Shown here piece after piece: positions 46,391 to 54,208 of a stretch of DNA of 64,000 nucleotides. The stretch's first letter is position 1, and each line of letters begins with the position of its first letter. A program made the translations under genes and the position numbers. The notes beneath the pieces are model-generated. The model was not told the DNA's origin, did no database searches, and saw nothing but the letters and a program-made list of their open reading frames with translations. Source of the stretch: Curtobacterium sp. A7_M15 (GTDB lineage Bacteria; Actinomycetota; Actinomycetes; Actinomycetales; Microbacteriaceae); the NCBI RefSeq assembly GCF_030705415.1, contig NZ_JAUZED010000002.1:1-64000 (forward strand), read 5' to 3'.

Positions 46391-47350
46391 TCAGCGGGCG
46401 GGGACGGGTGCGGCAGCGAAACGGGACAGGAGCGCACCGTGCGGCCGGACGAGGTGCTCCTCGGTCCACCGGCCCTGGGTGATCCCGAGGCGGCTGCGCT
46501 CCTCGCGGTCGTAGGTGACCGGGGTGGGCGTGAAGTCGGTGTGGTCGAGGGTCGGGTGGTAGCTGCTGCCGGCCGGGGTGTTCGCTGCGTAGATCTCCGG
46601 GCGGTAGATCTTCTGGAACGTCTCCATGGTGGCGATCGTGCCGACGAGCTGGAGGTCGGTGTGGTCACCGGTCAGGTCGCCGCGCGTGTAGAACGCGAGC
46701 GGTGCCGACGCTCCGGCGGGTTGGAAGTACCGGACCCGCATGCCCATCCGACCGAAGTAGTCGTCGGTGAGCGAGGAGTGATCGTGCTCGTACTCGGCAC
46801 CGAGGACCGGGTGGACGTACCCGTTCCGGCGGTAGGTCTGGCTCGTCGAGACGCTGATGCAGACGACCGGTTCGGCACCGAACTCCGAGCGGAACGCGGG
46901 GGACTCCAGGAACCGCTGGAAGAGCGCCCCGTGCAGCACGCCGAAGTCGGACGGCAGCCCCTGCGATGACGGCAGCAGCACCGAGAAGTCGTAGTCGCGC
47001 AGGTACGACGAGAAGTTGTTGCCGAGGATGCCGTGGTGGCGCTCGCCGGTGTGCTGGTCGACGATCGTGACGTCGAGCATCTCGAGCAGCGGGAACTCCG
47101 CGTCCGCTCCACCGTCGGTGAACTGCAGCGCGGCCGAGACGATGTCGAGCTCCAGGCGGTAGCGGTCACCGGCAGCCAAGAGGTCGTTCGCGCGACCGTC
47201 GATCATCTCTAGCGCAGCGCGGAGGTTCTCCTGACGGCGCTCGCCGCGCGCCAGGTTGGCGAAGTTCGTGGTCACCCGCGAGGTCTCCGCGGGGGAGTAG
47301 TCCTCGTCGAACCGGGTCCGGGTGATGCTGAAGGTGATCTCGCTCGCCAT
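46391..47350 (-). CDS. mesX: DUF1852 protein (MesX), partner of core-MetE
   Basis: 319 residues. Starts MASEITFSITRTRFDEDYSPAETSRVTTNFANLARGERRQENLRAAL in parts and includes DYDFSVLLPSSQGLPSDFGVLHGALF and HPTLDHTDFTPTPVTYDRE, matching DUF1852. DUF1852 proteins always neighbour core-MetE genes and are reported as required for MesD activity. The promoter with TATTAC lies 30-40 bases upstream on the minus strand. Divergent LysR at 47426. Confidence 0.85.
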   Translation of the reverse strand: MASEITFSITRTRFDEDYSPAETSRVTTNFANLARGERRQENLRAALEMIDGRANDLLAAGDRYRLELDIVSAALQFTDGGADAEFPLLEMLDVTIVDQHTGERHHGILGNNFSSYLRDYDFSVLLPSSQGLPSDFGVLHGALFQRFLESPAFRSEFGAEPVVCISVSTSQTYRRNGYVHPVLGAEYEHDHSSLTDDYFGRMGMRVRYFQPAGASAPLAFYTRGDLTGDHTDLQLVGTIATMETFQKIYRPEIYAANTPAGSSYHPTLDHTDFTPTPVTYDREERSRLGITQGRWTEEHLVRPHGALLSRFAAAPVPAR

Positions 47351-47389
47351 GATGCATCGATCATGGCGGGATCCCGCGGTCATCAGGTA

Positions 47390-47414
47390 ATACCGAGACA
47401 CTATGCGGCGGTAT
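47390..47414. promoter_or_regulatory. Inverted repeat in the LysR / mesX divergent promoter
   Basis: ATACCG and CGGTAT, perfect 6-bp arms 13 bases apart, enclosing CTATGCGGCGG. A second symmetry CTAT-N8-ATAG lies at 47401-47416. The site overlaps the -10 of the LysR gene (TAGCCT, 47414-47419, 6 bases before its ATG), as expected for an autoregulated LysR-type activator. T-N11-A-type content fits the LysR consensus loosely. Confidence 0.55.
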
Positions 47415-47425
47415 AGCCTCGGCCT

Positions 47426-48367
47426 ATGGCCCGGGTCTCGAACGACATCACCCTGCAGCAACTCCGGTACTTCATCGAGGTCGCGACGGAGGGATCGATC
47501 AGCGCCGCGGCCGATCTGCTCTACGTGTCGCAGCCGACCATGTCCGCGGCCATGAAGGACCTCGAGACGCGGATCGGCCGCCCGCTCTTCACCCGCTCGG
47601 CACGCGGGGTCGTGCTCACCGTCGACGGCGTCGAGTTCCTCGGGTACGCCCGGCAGGTCGTCGAGCAGGTGTCCCTGCTCGAGCAGCGCTACGTGGGCGG
47701 GCAGCGCTCCCGCCGGCTGCTCGGGGTGTCCGCGCAGCACTACTCGTTCGCGGTCGAGGCCTTCGTCCGGATGGTCGAGGGGGCGGCTGCGGACGAGTAC
47801 GAGTTCTCCCTGCGGGAGACCCGCACGTGGGACATCATCGAGGACGTCCGCACCCTGCGGAGCGAGGTCGGCATCCTGTACCGCAACGAATTCAACACGC
47901 AGGTCCTCGGGAAACTGCTGCGGGATGCCGGGGTTGTCTTCACGCCGCTCTTCGTCGCCCAACCGCACATCTTCGTCGCCCGGCGGAACCCGCTGGCCGG
48001 GCAGGCGCGTGCGACGCTCGAGGACCTCGCGGACCTGCCTCGTCTCACCTTCGACCAGGGCGCGAACAACTCCTTCTACCTGGCCGAGGAGATCCTGTCG
48101 ACGATGTCGAGCAAGCGCGAGATCCGGGTCTCGGACCGGGCGACGATCTTCAACCTCATGATCGGCCTCGGCGGCTACACGATCTCCACGGGTCTGATCA
48201 GCGACGACCTCGACCCCGAGATCGTGGCCATCCCGCTCGACGTCGACGAGCGCATCGAGATCGGGTGGATCGGCCACGGCTCGGTGCCGCTCACCGTGCA
48301 GGCGCAGGCGTACCTGGACGAGCTGCGGTCGGTGGTCACGAGCTACGGGGTCGAGCCGCTGGGATAG
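47426..48367 (+). CDS. LysR-family transcriptional regulator
   Basis: 313 residues. An N-terminal wHTH: LQQLRYFIEVATEGSISAAADLLYVSQPTMSAAMKDLE (residues 10-47). The effector domain spans about 95-300 (SAQHYSFAVEAFVRMVEG, ADLPRLTFDQGANNSFYLAEEILS). It probably senses sulfur/methionine status for the divergent mesX-mesD operon, by position. The ATG lies 6 bases after TAGCCT (leaderless). Convergent with GH20 across palindrome copy 5. Confidence 0.9.
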   Translation: MARVSNDITLQQLRYFIEVATEGSISAAADLLYVSQPTMSAAMKDLETRIGRPLFTRSARGVVLTVDGVEFLGYARQVVEQVSLLEQRYVGGQRSRRLLGVSAQHYSFAVEAFVRMVEGAAADEYEFSLRETRTWDIIEDVRTLRSEVGILYRNEFNTQVLGKLLRDAGVVFTPLFVAQPHIFVARRNPLAGQARATLEDLADLPRLTFDQGANNSFYLAEEILSTMSSKREIRVSDRATIFNLMIGLGGYTISTGLISDDLDPEIVAIPLDVDERIEIGWIGHGSVPLTVQAQAYLDELRSVVTSYGVEPLG

Positions 48368-48418
48368 GAAGCCGACCGCCCGCGGACGCGCGCCGACCGC
48401 CTGAGCGGTGACCAGCCA

Positions 48419-48456
48419 GGAGGCGCGACGTGCGTCCGGGGGCGGGTCGCGCCTCC
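48419..48456. repeat. Interspersed palindrome, copy 5
   Basis: Arms GGAGGCGCGAC / GTCGCGCCTCC (11 of 11) around a 16-base loop, with CCAGG and CCTGG-like flanks adding pairs. It lies between the convergent LysR and GH20 genes, 50 bases after the LysR stop and 26 bases before the GH20 stop: a bidirectional terminator position. Confidence 0.8.
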
Positions 48457-48481
48457 AGGCCCTCACCGCCACCGCCGAGCC

Positions 48482-49996
48482 TCACGAGTTCGCGACCTCG
48501 ATCATCGCGACGATGTGCGGGCTGCTCCACCGCAGCAGCGCATCGGACGGGGGCGCCTCGAGATCCTCGCCCCAGATCGCGACGGCGGCACCGGACATCG
48601 GGGTGGACAGGCGGGCGCCGGAGTCCCCGTCCCACGCGCGGAGGGACCAGTGCTCGCGGAGGTCGGCCACCGTGTACTCGCTGTCCGACTCGTCGAGGTC
48701 GGTCGGCACCTCATAGAGGTAGTACGAGTTGTAGTTGCGCAGCTCGATCCCCGCCGCCGACAAGTCGCTCGCCGACGCGCGGGTCTGCCGACGTTCGCGC
48801 CGCTCTGCCGGGTCCTCGGTGTCGCCGTCGAAGCTCCAGTACGTGACGTGGACGCGCGGGTCGAGGCGTGCGACGGCCTTCCGGTCGATGCCGTCGTTCC
48901 AGGCCCAGACCTCACGGTTGCCGACCGCGGCCGCCATCGCGTTCAGCCAAGCGACGCGTTCACCGGCGGTGACGTCCGCGCCCCATTCGTCTCCACCGAT
49001 GTGCACGGTGCGGCTGGAGGGGAACGTCGTCGTCACCTCGCTGAGCAGCGCGGCAGCCAGCGCCGAGCTCCCGGGTGCCGACGGGTCGAGCTCGTCGTCT
49101 CCCGATCGGATCCGGTCCACCCATGCCTTCCCGTGTCGGGCCTCGAGCAGCTCGAAGGCGGCGGCCATGTGGCCGGGGGTGTCGACCTCGGGGACGACCG
49201 CGACGCCGCGCTTCGTCGCGTGGGCGGCGATCTGCCGTGCCTGGGCGGTGCTGAGGAACGGACGCCCGGTGACGCGGCTCGTCCAGACGCCGTCGTGCAG
49301 CGTGGCGTTCGCAGGGGTCTGGCCGAGGACGGCGCTCTCGATCCCCACGTTCTGGTCGTCGGTGAGGTGCAGGTGGAGGAAGCGTCCGCCGTGCGCGGCC
49401 AGGAGGTCGATGTACCGCTCGATGAGCGGTACCGGGTAGTACGCACGCGCGACGTCGAGCATGACGCCGGTGTCGGGACGGTCGCGCTTCGCGGCGGTGG
49501 TCCGAACGGTCGCGCCCGAGCGGCGGCAGTTCTCGGCGGAGTAGGGGCCGACGCAGGCGACGACCGCGTACGTGCCGGCCGACGCACGGGAAGGAGCACG
49601 GTGGCTGGTGCGGATCGTCCTGCTCGCACCCGCGCCGAGCTTCGGCACCGTGACGTGCCCGAGTTCGATCCTCGTGCGGCCCGCGGACAGGTACACCCAC
49701 GCGTCGGAGGTCGAGGTGCGCTTCCGAGTGGCGTTCTCGACCGTCAGCACGGTCCGCACCGTGGTGTTCCCCGACGCGCTCGTGCTGCTCGCGGCGACCT
49801 TGGTGACCCGCACCTTCGGGGTGGTCGACGTGACGACGGCGTCGGCAGCGGGCTGCGGGCGCTCGGGTGGTCCGACGAGCGCGTCGACGCCGACGAAGGT
49901 CGCCGCTGCGGTCACGACCGCCAGGGCGATCACCACGGTCCGCCGCGCACGGCGCCGTCCTGACACCGCTCCGCGACCTCGCTCGTCACGTCCCAC
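48482..49996 (-). CDS. GH20 beta-N-acetylhexosaminidase, membrane-anchored or secreted
   Basis: 504 residues from GTG with GAGGGGGG upstream. After a basic stretch (GRRRARR) a single hydrophobic segment (TVVIALAVVTAAATFVGV) acts as signal anchor or signal peptide. Residues about 45-150 form a beta-rich CARDB-like domain, followed by the GH20 catalytic domain: LHLHLTDDQNVG, GVAVVPEVDTPGHMAAAF and the catalytic pair HIGGDEW (Asp336, Glu337), then WAWNDG and VTYWSFDGD. It releases terminal GlcNAc/GalNAc, plausibly from peptidoglycan or chitin fragments. An upstream 12-codon extension of the frame has no ribosome site. Confidence 0.9.
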   Translation of the reverse strand: MGRDERGRGAVSGRRRARRTVVIALAVVTAAATFVGVDALVGPPERPQPAADAVVTSTTPKVRVTKVAASSTSASGNTTVRTVLTVENATRKRTSTSDAWVYLSAGRTRIELGHVTVPKLGAGASRTIRTSHRAPSRASAGTYAVVACVGPYSAENCRRSGATVRTTAAKRDRPDTGVMLDVARAYYPVPLIERYIDLLAAHGGRFLHLHLTDDQNVGIESAVLGQTPANATLHDGVWTSRVTGRPFLSTAQARQIAAHATKRGVAVVPEVDTPGHMAAAFELLEARHGKAWVDRIRSGDDELDPSAPGSSALAAALLSEVTTTFPSSRTVHIGGDEWGADVTAGERVAWLNAMAAAVGNREVWAWNDGIDRKAVARLDPRVHVTYWSFDGDTEDPAERRERRQTRASASDLSAAGIELRNYNSYYLYEVPTDLDESDSEYTVADLREHWSLRAWDGDSGARLSTPMSGAAVAIWGEDLEAPPSDALLRWSSPHIVAMIEVANS

Positions 49997-50047
49997 AGCG
50001 CTGCCCCCCTCACCCCGATCACCAGGCGGCACCCGGCCGCGATGGCC

Positions 50048-50419
50048 TCAGGGTAGCGGGACTCCGGCTGCGGCAGCCGATCCCGGCGTGGACTCCGTGC
50101 CCGCCGGCGGCGCGACCCGCGCCCTGCGCGCGACCGTTCGCTTCCGACGTTCACGCACGAGCACCGCGACGCCGACGCCGTCGAGCACCACGAGCAGCCC
50201 GAGTGCCGCGTGTGCGACCAGCCAGAGCAGCCCTTCGTGCGGGAGCAGCTGCGACGGATCGAACGCACCGGTCGCTTCCGAACGGTCGACGGCCCACTCG
50301 TCCGCCGTCGTGTACAGGGCGAAGAAGGTCAGCAACGCCACGTTGAACAGGACTGCGAGCACCCAGATGCCCGCCACGACGGTGCGGGGCAGGCGTGTGG
50401 GCGCGTCGGTTCGGGCCAT
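50048..50419 (-). CDS. Small two-TM membrane protein
   Basis: 123 residues: TM1 TVVAGIWVLAVLFNVALLTFFALYT, a polar loop, TM2 LLWLVAHAALGLLVVLDGVGVAVLV, basic C-terminus (RERRKRTVARRARV). TACCGT ends 6 bases before the ATG (leaderless), which rejects the longer frame beginning at 50482. It sits 51 bases upstream of GH20 on the same strand. Unknown function. Confidence 0.75.
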   Translation of the reverse strand: MARTDAPTRLPRTVVAGIWVLAVLFNVALLTFFALYTTADEWAVDRSEATGAFDPSQLLPHEGLLWLVAHAALGLLVVLDGVGVAVLVRERRKRTVARRARVAPPAGTESTPGSAAAAGVPLP

Positions 50420-50486
50420 GCCGTCACGGTAGGGGCAGCCGAGGTCGCCGTGGTCGTGAGGACGCCACGGGTGGATGAGCATCCGG

Positions 50487-50990
50487 TCAGCGGCGCTCGC
50501 CGAACTCGGTGAGGACGAGGTGCTGGTGTCCGTCGACGAGCTCGCGGCTCACGTCGAGGTGTCCGGCATGGGTGGCGGTCTCGGTGATGACGTGCGCCAC
50601 GGTCTCGAGCAGGCTCCGGTTCGGTGCCCACGGGTACAGCGACAGCGCCCGTGCGGGCGGGAGCGCGTCGAGAGGCGTGGTCTCGATGACGTGGTCGGAG
50701 GACGCGGCCGCCGCCTCGTACTCGTCGATGACGTGGCGGGCACCGGGGCATGGCGTCGGGTGCCACACCTCGTCGTCCGTGGGCAGGTCGAGTTCCTCGC
50801 CGGACGCCACCCCGCGGAACCAGAACCGCTCGACGTCGAAGGTGAGGTGGCGGACCATCCCGAGCGGAGACCAGCCGGACGGCACGGTCGATCGGGTGAG
50901 CGCGGGCTCCGGGAGTCCGTCCAACGTGCTGAGGACGCGACGCCGCTGCTCGCGCAGCGTGGAGAGCAGGACCCGCTGCAGCTCGGTCAT
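50487..50990 (-). CDS. DinB/DUF664-family protein
   Basis: 167 residues. The DinB four-helix fold is marked by MTELQRVLLSTLREQRRRVLSTLDGLPEPALTR, PSGWSPLGMVRHLTFDVERFWF (first metal His) and ETVAHVITETATHAGHLDVSRELVDG (the HAGHLD motif with the two further histidines). The family binds a metal ion and includes thiol transferases of bacillithiol/mycothiol type. The function here is not known. The start ATG lacks a clear ribosome site. Confidence 0.85.
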   Translation of the reverse strand: MTELQRVLLSTLREQRRRVLSTLDGLPEPALTRSTVPSGWSPLGMVRHLTFDVERFWFRGVASGEELDLPTDDEVWHPTPCPGARHVIDEYEAAAASSDHVIETTPLDALPPARALSLYPWAPNRSLLETVAHVITETATHAGHLDVSRELVDGHQHLVLTEFGERR

Positions 50991-51207
50991 GGTCCCAGGA
51001 TCCAGGGTGGTCGCGTGGATCGGCAAGGGCCCGGCACCAGGTCGTCGGTCTGGAGGCGCGGCGAGCGCCCGGCAGGAGGGTCGCGTCACTGCCGGGTACG
51101 GTCCGTTCCTGAACGATCCGTCATGTTCAGAACGCGGCGGTCGGCACGGGCCTGCTCTACGGTCGGGATCGGGGCTCGACGTCCCCGTCGACCCCGAGGA
51201 GCGCACC

Positions 51208-51780
51208 ATGTCGTCCACGACCCCGCCGGGCTGGTACCCCGATCCGTCCGGTCAGCACGGCACCCGGTGGTGGGACGGCACGCAGTGGACGGTGCAGGTC
51301 GGCCCGCCGCCCTCGCAGATGCCCCGTCCGCGTCTCCCCGACGACGTGCCGACGGACACGGTGTTCATCTGGGTGCTCGCGCTGCTCCCGCTGATCTCCC
51401 TGCCGATCAGCTTCCTCTACCAGCCGCAGATGCGGTACGAGGTCGGTCCTGGAGGCTTCCGGACCGTTGACCCCAGCTCGATCTACACCGCCGGCTACTT
51501 CCTGCTGCAGGCCTTCTCCGTGCTCCTGTACGCCGCGAACGTCGTGCTCGCGTTCTTCGACCACCGGGTCCTCCGACGACGTGGCGTCGTCCGACCGTTC
51601 TCGTGGCCCTGGGCGTTCCTGTCACCGATCGTCTACGTGATCGGCCGGTACGTCGTCGTCCGCAAGGTCGCACCGGGACGGCCCATGTGGCCGCTGTGGA
51701 TCAGCATCGCTGTCTCCGTCATCGGCATCGTCGTCGGGATCGGTCGGGCCGTGGCGGCGTTCCAACAGGTGCTGCCGTAG
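51208..51780 (+). CDS. DUF2510 domain membrane protein
   Basis: 190 residues, CGAGGAG upstream. The N-terminal DUF2510 motif TPPGWYPDPSGQHGTRWWDGTQWTVQVG is followed by four hydrophobic segments (FIWVLALLPLISLPISFLY, FLLQAFSVLLYAANVVLAFF, WPWAFLSPIVYVIGRYVVV, LWISIAVSVIGIVVGIGRAV). Unknown function; typical actinobacterial membrane protein. It is paralogous in its first 30 residues to the protein at 10644-11090. Confidence 0.82.
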   Translation: MSSTTPPGWYPDPSGQHGTRWWDGTQWTVQVGPPPSQMPRPRLPDDVPTDTVFIWVLALLPLISLPISFLYQPQMRYEVGPGGFRTVDPSSIYTAGYFLLQAFSVLLYAANVVLAFFDHRVLRRRGVVRPFSWPWAFLSPIVYVIGRYVVVRKVAPGRPMWPLWISIAVSVIGIVVGIGRAVAAFQQVLP

Positions 51781-51890
51781 CCGCCTCCCGTCCGTCGGCG
51801 GTGACGTGTCGTCGCGGGCCCGGGCAGGCCAGTTAGCATTGCCCGACCCGGCGCTCGGTCGCGGGCGAGATCCCAACCACGGGAGGCAAC

Positions 51891-53069
51891 GTGAACGGCC
51901 CAACGCGGAACACTGAGCGCCGACGCCGTCGAGGAGCTGTGCGGGTCGTCGCCGGCGTGGCCGTCGCGCTCGTGGCGATGGTCGTCTCCGGGTGTTCCAC
52001 GGACACGACCCCGAAGGTCGCCGAGCCCCTCGCGACCTGGAACGCGGCCGTGGCAGACCGAGCCGACGAGCCCGCGAACTGGGTCGCCCTGGGGGACTCG
52101 ATCACCGAGGGGCAGGGTGCCTCCGCCCGCTCGACCCGGTGGATGGACCTCGTGCTCGACGGACTCCGAACGGAGCACCCGACCGACGGGGTCACCGGTG
52201 GGGACGGGTACCTCCCGGCACAGTTCGCCGTGTACGGCCCGGACTCGACCTGGGGTGACTGGGCGACGGCGCGCACGGGGGAGAGCCAGTTCGACACGAC
52301 CGCGCCCGACCTCGGCTACCGGTCCGTCGCCATGCAGGCGGGCGCCTCGCGGACGTACGCCTTCACGGGCACGGGGATCGACATCTGGTGGGCGCGCTAC
52401 CCCGGCTCCGGCGACTTCACCTACAGCGTCGACGGGGCAGCGCCCACGACCGTCGCCACGACGGGGACCGCCAGCACCGGGACGGTCACCGAGGTGGACG
52501 GTCTGACGAGCGGGCAGCACACGGTGACCGTCACCGCCGTCACGCCGTTCTCCCTGCTGGGGTTCACGGTCTTCGACGGCGACCGGGACGCGGGGATCCA
52601 TCTCTACGACTCCGCGCACTCCGGGTCGACGATCGCGACCTTCACCGAGGACCAGGAGGGCTTCCTGACGGCGATGCGTCGTGCTGCGCCGGACCTCATC
52701 ACGATCACGTTGGGTGGCAACGACGCGTCGAAGCTCACCCCCGAGGAACTCGGTACGCAGTACGTGGCCTTCCTGAAGGCCCTCGCGGCGCTCCCCACGA
52801 AGCCCTCGCTGCTCGTGATCGGCGAGTTCACCCCGGCCTCGGGCATGACCGACGGCATGGCGGACCCGTGGTCGACGTACCTCGCCGAGATCGAACACGC
52901 TGCGGCGAAGGGTGGCGCTGCCTTCGTCGGCATGGCGGACACCTTCCCCGAGGCCGACTACTCCGGGACGGGGATCTACTCGACCGACGGCATCCACCCG
53001 AACGACTCGGGACAGCGGCGGATCGCGAAGCTCGTGCTCGCCACCCTCGCGGCGCACGAGGACGACTGA
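51891..53069 (+). CDS. SGNH/GDSL-family lipoprotein hydrolase with inserted beta domain
   Basis: 392 residues, GTG with GGGAGG upstream. Signal RRRRRGAVRVVAGVAVALVAMVVSGC with lipidation at Cys35. The GDSL motif is VALGDSITEG (Ser70). A beta-rich insert (residues about 130-230, RTYAFTGTGIDIWWARYPGSGDF) resembles an N-terminal carbohydrate-esterase extension. The block III GGND (ITITLGGNDASKL) and C-terminal DGIHPND complete the SGNH triad. Probably deacylates cell-wall or polysaccharide substrates outside the membrane. A decayed copy of its last third lies at 54099-54179. Confidence 0.9.
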   Translation: MNGPTRNTERRRRRGAVRVVAGVAVALVAMVVSGCSTDTTPKVAEPLATWNAAVADRADEPANWVALGDSITEGQGASARSTRWMDLVLDGLRTEHPTDGVTGGDGYLPAQFAVYGPDSTWGDWATARTGESQFDTTAPDLGYRSVAMQAGASRTYAFTGTGIDIWWARYPGSGDFTYSVDGAAPTTVATTGTASTGTVTEVDGLTSGQHTVTVTAVTPFSLLGFTVFDGDRDAGIHLYDSAHSGSTIATFTEDQEGFLTAMRRAAPDLITITLGGNDASKLTPEELGTQYVAFLKALAALPTKPSLLVIGEFTPASGMTDGMADPWSTYLAEIEHAAAKGGAAFVGMADTFPEADYSGTGIYSTDGIHPNDSGQRRIAKLVLATLAAHEDD

Positions 53070-53117
53070 CGGACGGGAGGCGCGGTGCCAGCAGGTACCG
53101 CGCCTCCCGTCCGTCAG
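53066..53117. repeat. Interspersed palindrome, copy 6
   Basis: Perfect 21-bp arms from 53066 and to 53117 with core CGGGAGGCGCGGT, 10-base loop. It starts inside the SGNH stop codon region (gene end 53069), so the 3' end of the mRNA is this hairpin: a clear terminator position. Confidence 0.9.
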
Positions 53118-53295
53118 TGAGCCCGACATTGTGTGCTGCCGGTGACGAGTGTCAGTGCGGACGCGCCGTCCTGCGCAACGCGACGGAACGTCGTCGACGC
53201 AGCGGTTGCCGCAGCTCGTTGCCGGATCACGCGGTCTCTCGTGTCCAGCTTTGCTACGGTTTCCGTGTTTGATGTTCTACACAACGGAGTGTGAA

Positions 53296-53808
53296 GTGAA
53301 TCTTCGTCGTCGCGGCTTGACGGTCGCTGCAACCCTGAGTGCTGTCCTCTCTGGAATGACTCTTGCCGCCCCCGCCTCTGCGGAGCCTGCTTCTGCGGCA
53401 GACGGTTCGGCAGTCTCGGTCACGTACTTCGACGCCGGTGGCCGGGAGCTGCCCGTCCCGCGATCTGGAGTGTTGCCCAGAGCTGCTTCGACCGTTCGCG
53501 TGTGCGCACCGAAGCGCTGCGTGACGGTCAACACGTCGCGCTACTGCCCCAACAGCCAGTCGAAGTGTGGGTCGAAGTACACCCGCTTCAGCGGAGCGTA
53601 CTGCTCACCGTCGGTGGGGTGCTTCACGCTCCGGGGCGTGAACTACTTCGCTGCTCGAGGGCCACTGCCGACACCCAAGCAGCAGCAGGCGATCGCGCAG
53701 TGCACGCTCAGCATCGGGGGATCGATCCTCTCGGCAAGTGCAGGCGGACCGATCGGGTTGACGATGTCCGGTGTCGGTATGACCGTGTGGGGGTGTGCAT
53801 CCGTATGA
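53296..53808 (+). CDS. Secreted 8-cysteine protein, bacteriocin-like
   Basis: 170 residues. A classical signal peptide (MNLRRRGLTVAATLSAVLSGMTLAAPASA, cleavage after Ala29), a short polar pro-region, then a cysteine-rich domain with Cys70, 75, 84, 91, 103, 109, and a Gly-rich hydrophobic C-terminus with Cys136 and Cys167 (IGGSILSASAGGPIGLTMSGVGMTVWGC). Eight cysteines would make four disulfides. The hydrophobic glycine-rich end looks like secreted pore-forming or bacteriocin proteins, but I do not recognise a family. GGAGTG precedes GTG. Followed with a 4-base ATGA overlap by a two-TM protein. Lower GC than neighbours. Confidence 0.75.
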   Translation: MNLRRRGLTVAATLSAVLSGMTLAAPASAEPASAADGSAVSVTYFDAGGRELPVPRSGVLPRAASTVRVCAPKRCVTVNTSRYCPNSQSKCGSKYTRFSGAYCSPSVGCFTLRGVNYFAARGPLPTPKQQQAIAQCTLSIGGSILSASAGGPIGLTMSGVGMTVWGCASV

Positions 53809-53987
53809 GCAAGGCGACTGCTGCAAGCCCGATCGCCTTCGTCGTCCTCGGACTGGCGATTGCCACGGTCGGGCTCTGGGCCCTCGTGATCGAGCGAGTC
53901 GCCTTCGGTGTCGGCATGCTCGTCTTCGCCGTCGGGCTGGTGCTGACCGGCCTCTTCCGTTTCCGGATGCGTCGTCGACGCGGCTGA
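53805..53987 (+). CDS. Small two-TM protein coupled to the secreted Cys-rich gene
   Basis: 60 residues: TM1 PIAFVVLGLAIATVGLWALVIE, TM2 VAFGVGMLVFAVGLVLTGLFRF, with a basic end RMRRRRG. ATGA overlap with the secreted gene means strict translational coupling. Position and size fit an immunity or secretion-accessory protein for that product (inference). Palindrome copy 7 ends the unit. Confidence 0.7.
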   Translation: MSKATAASPIAFVVLGLAIATVGLWALVIERVAFGVGMLVFAVGLVLTGLFRFRMRRRRG

Positions 53988-53990
53988 GCG

Positions 53991-54032
53991 GGACAGGAGG
54001 CGCGATGAGCTCTGGTGTCGCGCCTCCTGTCC
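53991..54032. repeat. Interspersed palindrome, copy 7
   Basis: Arms GGACAGGAGGCGCGA / TCGCGCCTCCTGTCC (15 of 15) around a 12-base loop, 4 bases after the small protein stop. Same family core as the other copies but with CAGG for CGGG. Terminator position. Confidence 0.85.
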
Positions 54033-54098
54033 TGAGCGCTGTCCCTGCACCCAGCCTCGATCAACGGGTCGTTCCCCGAGGTGCGATCGGGACGAGGT

Positions 54099-54179
54099 GA
54101 TCTCCTCATCACGATCGCGCTGGGCAACGACGCGTCGAAGCTCGTGCTCGTCACTCCGGCGGCGCGCGAGGACGACTGA
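54099..54179 (+). pseudogene. Remnant of the SGNH gene, two pieces fused at microhomology
   Basis: The frame reads DLLITIALGNDASKL then VLVTPAAREDD and a stop. The first part matches DLITITLGGNDASKL of the SGNH gene (DNA 52692-52736) and the second matches KLVLATLAAHEDD plus stop (53028-53069). The junction is at the shared AAGCTC, so about 290 bases between were lost. Eight or more substitutions show it is not recent. Confidence 0.75.
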
Positions 54180-54208
54180 CCAGCCCGCCCGGGGGTCACG
54201 GGTCTGCT

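Noticed and set aside
53296-53808. Halocin C8-like assignment for the Cys-rich protein
   Set aside because: Cysteine number and hydrophobic end are only loosely similar; no specific motif match can be shown.
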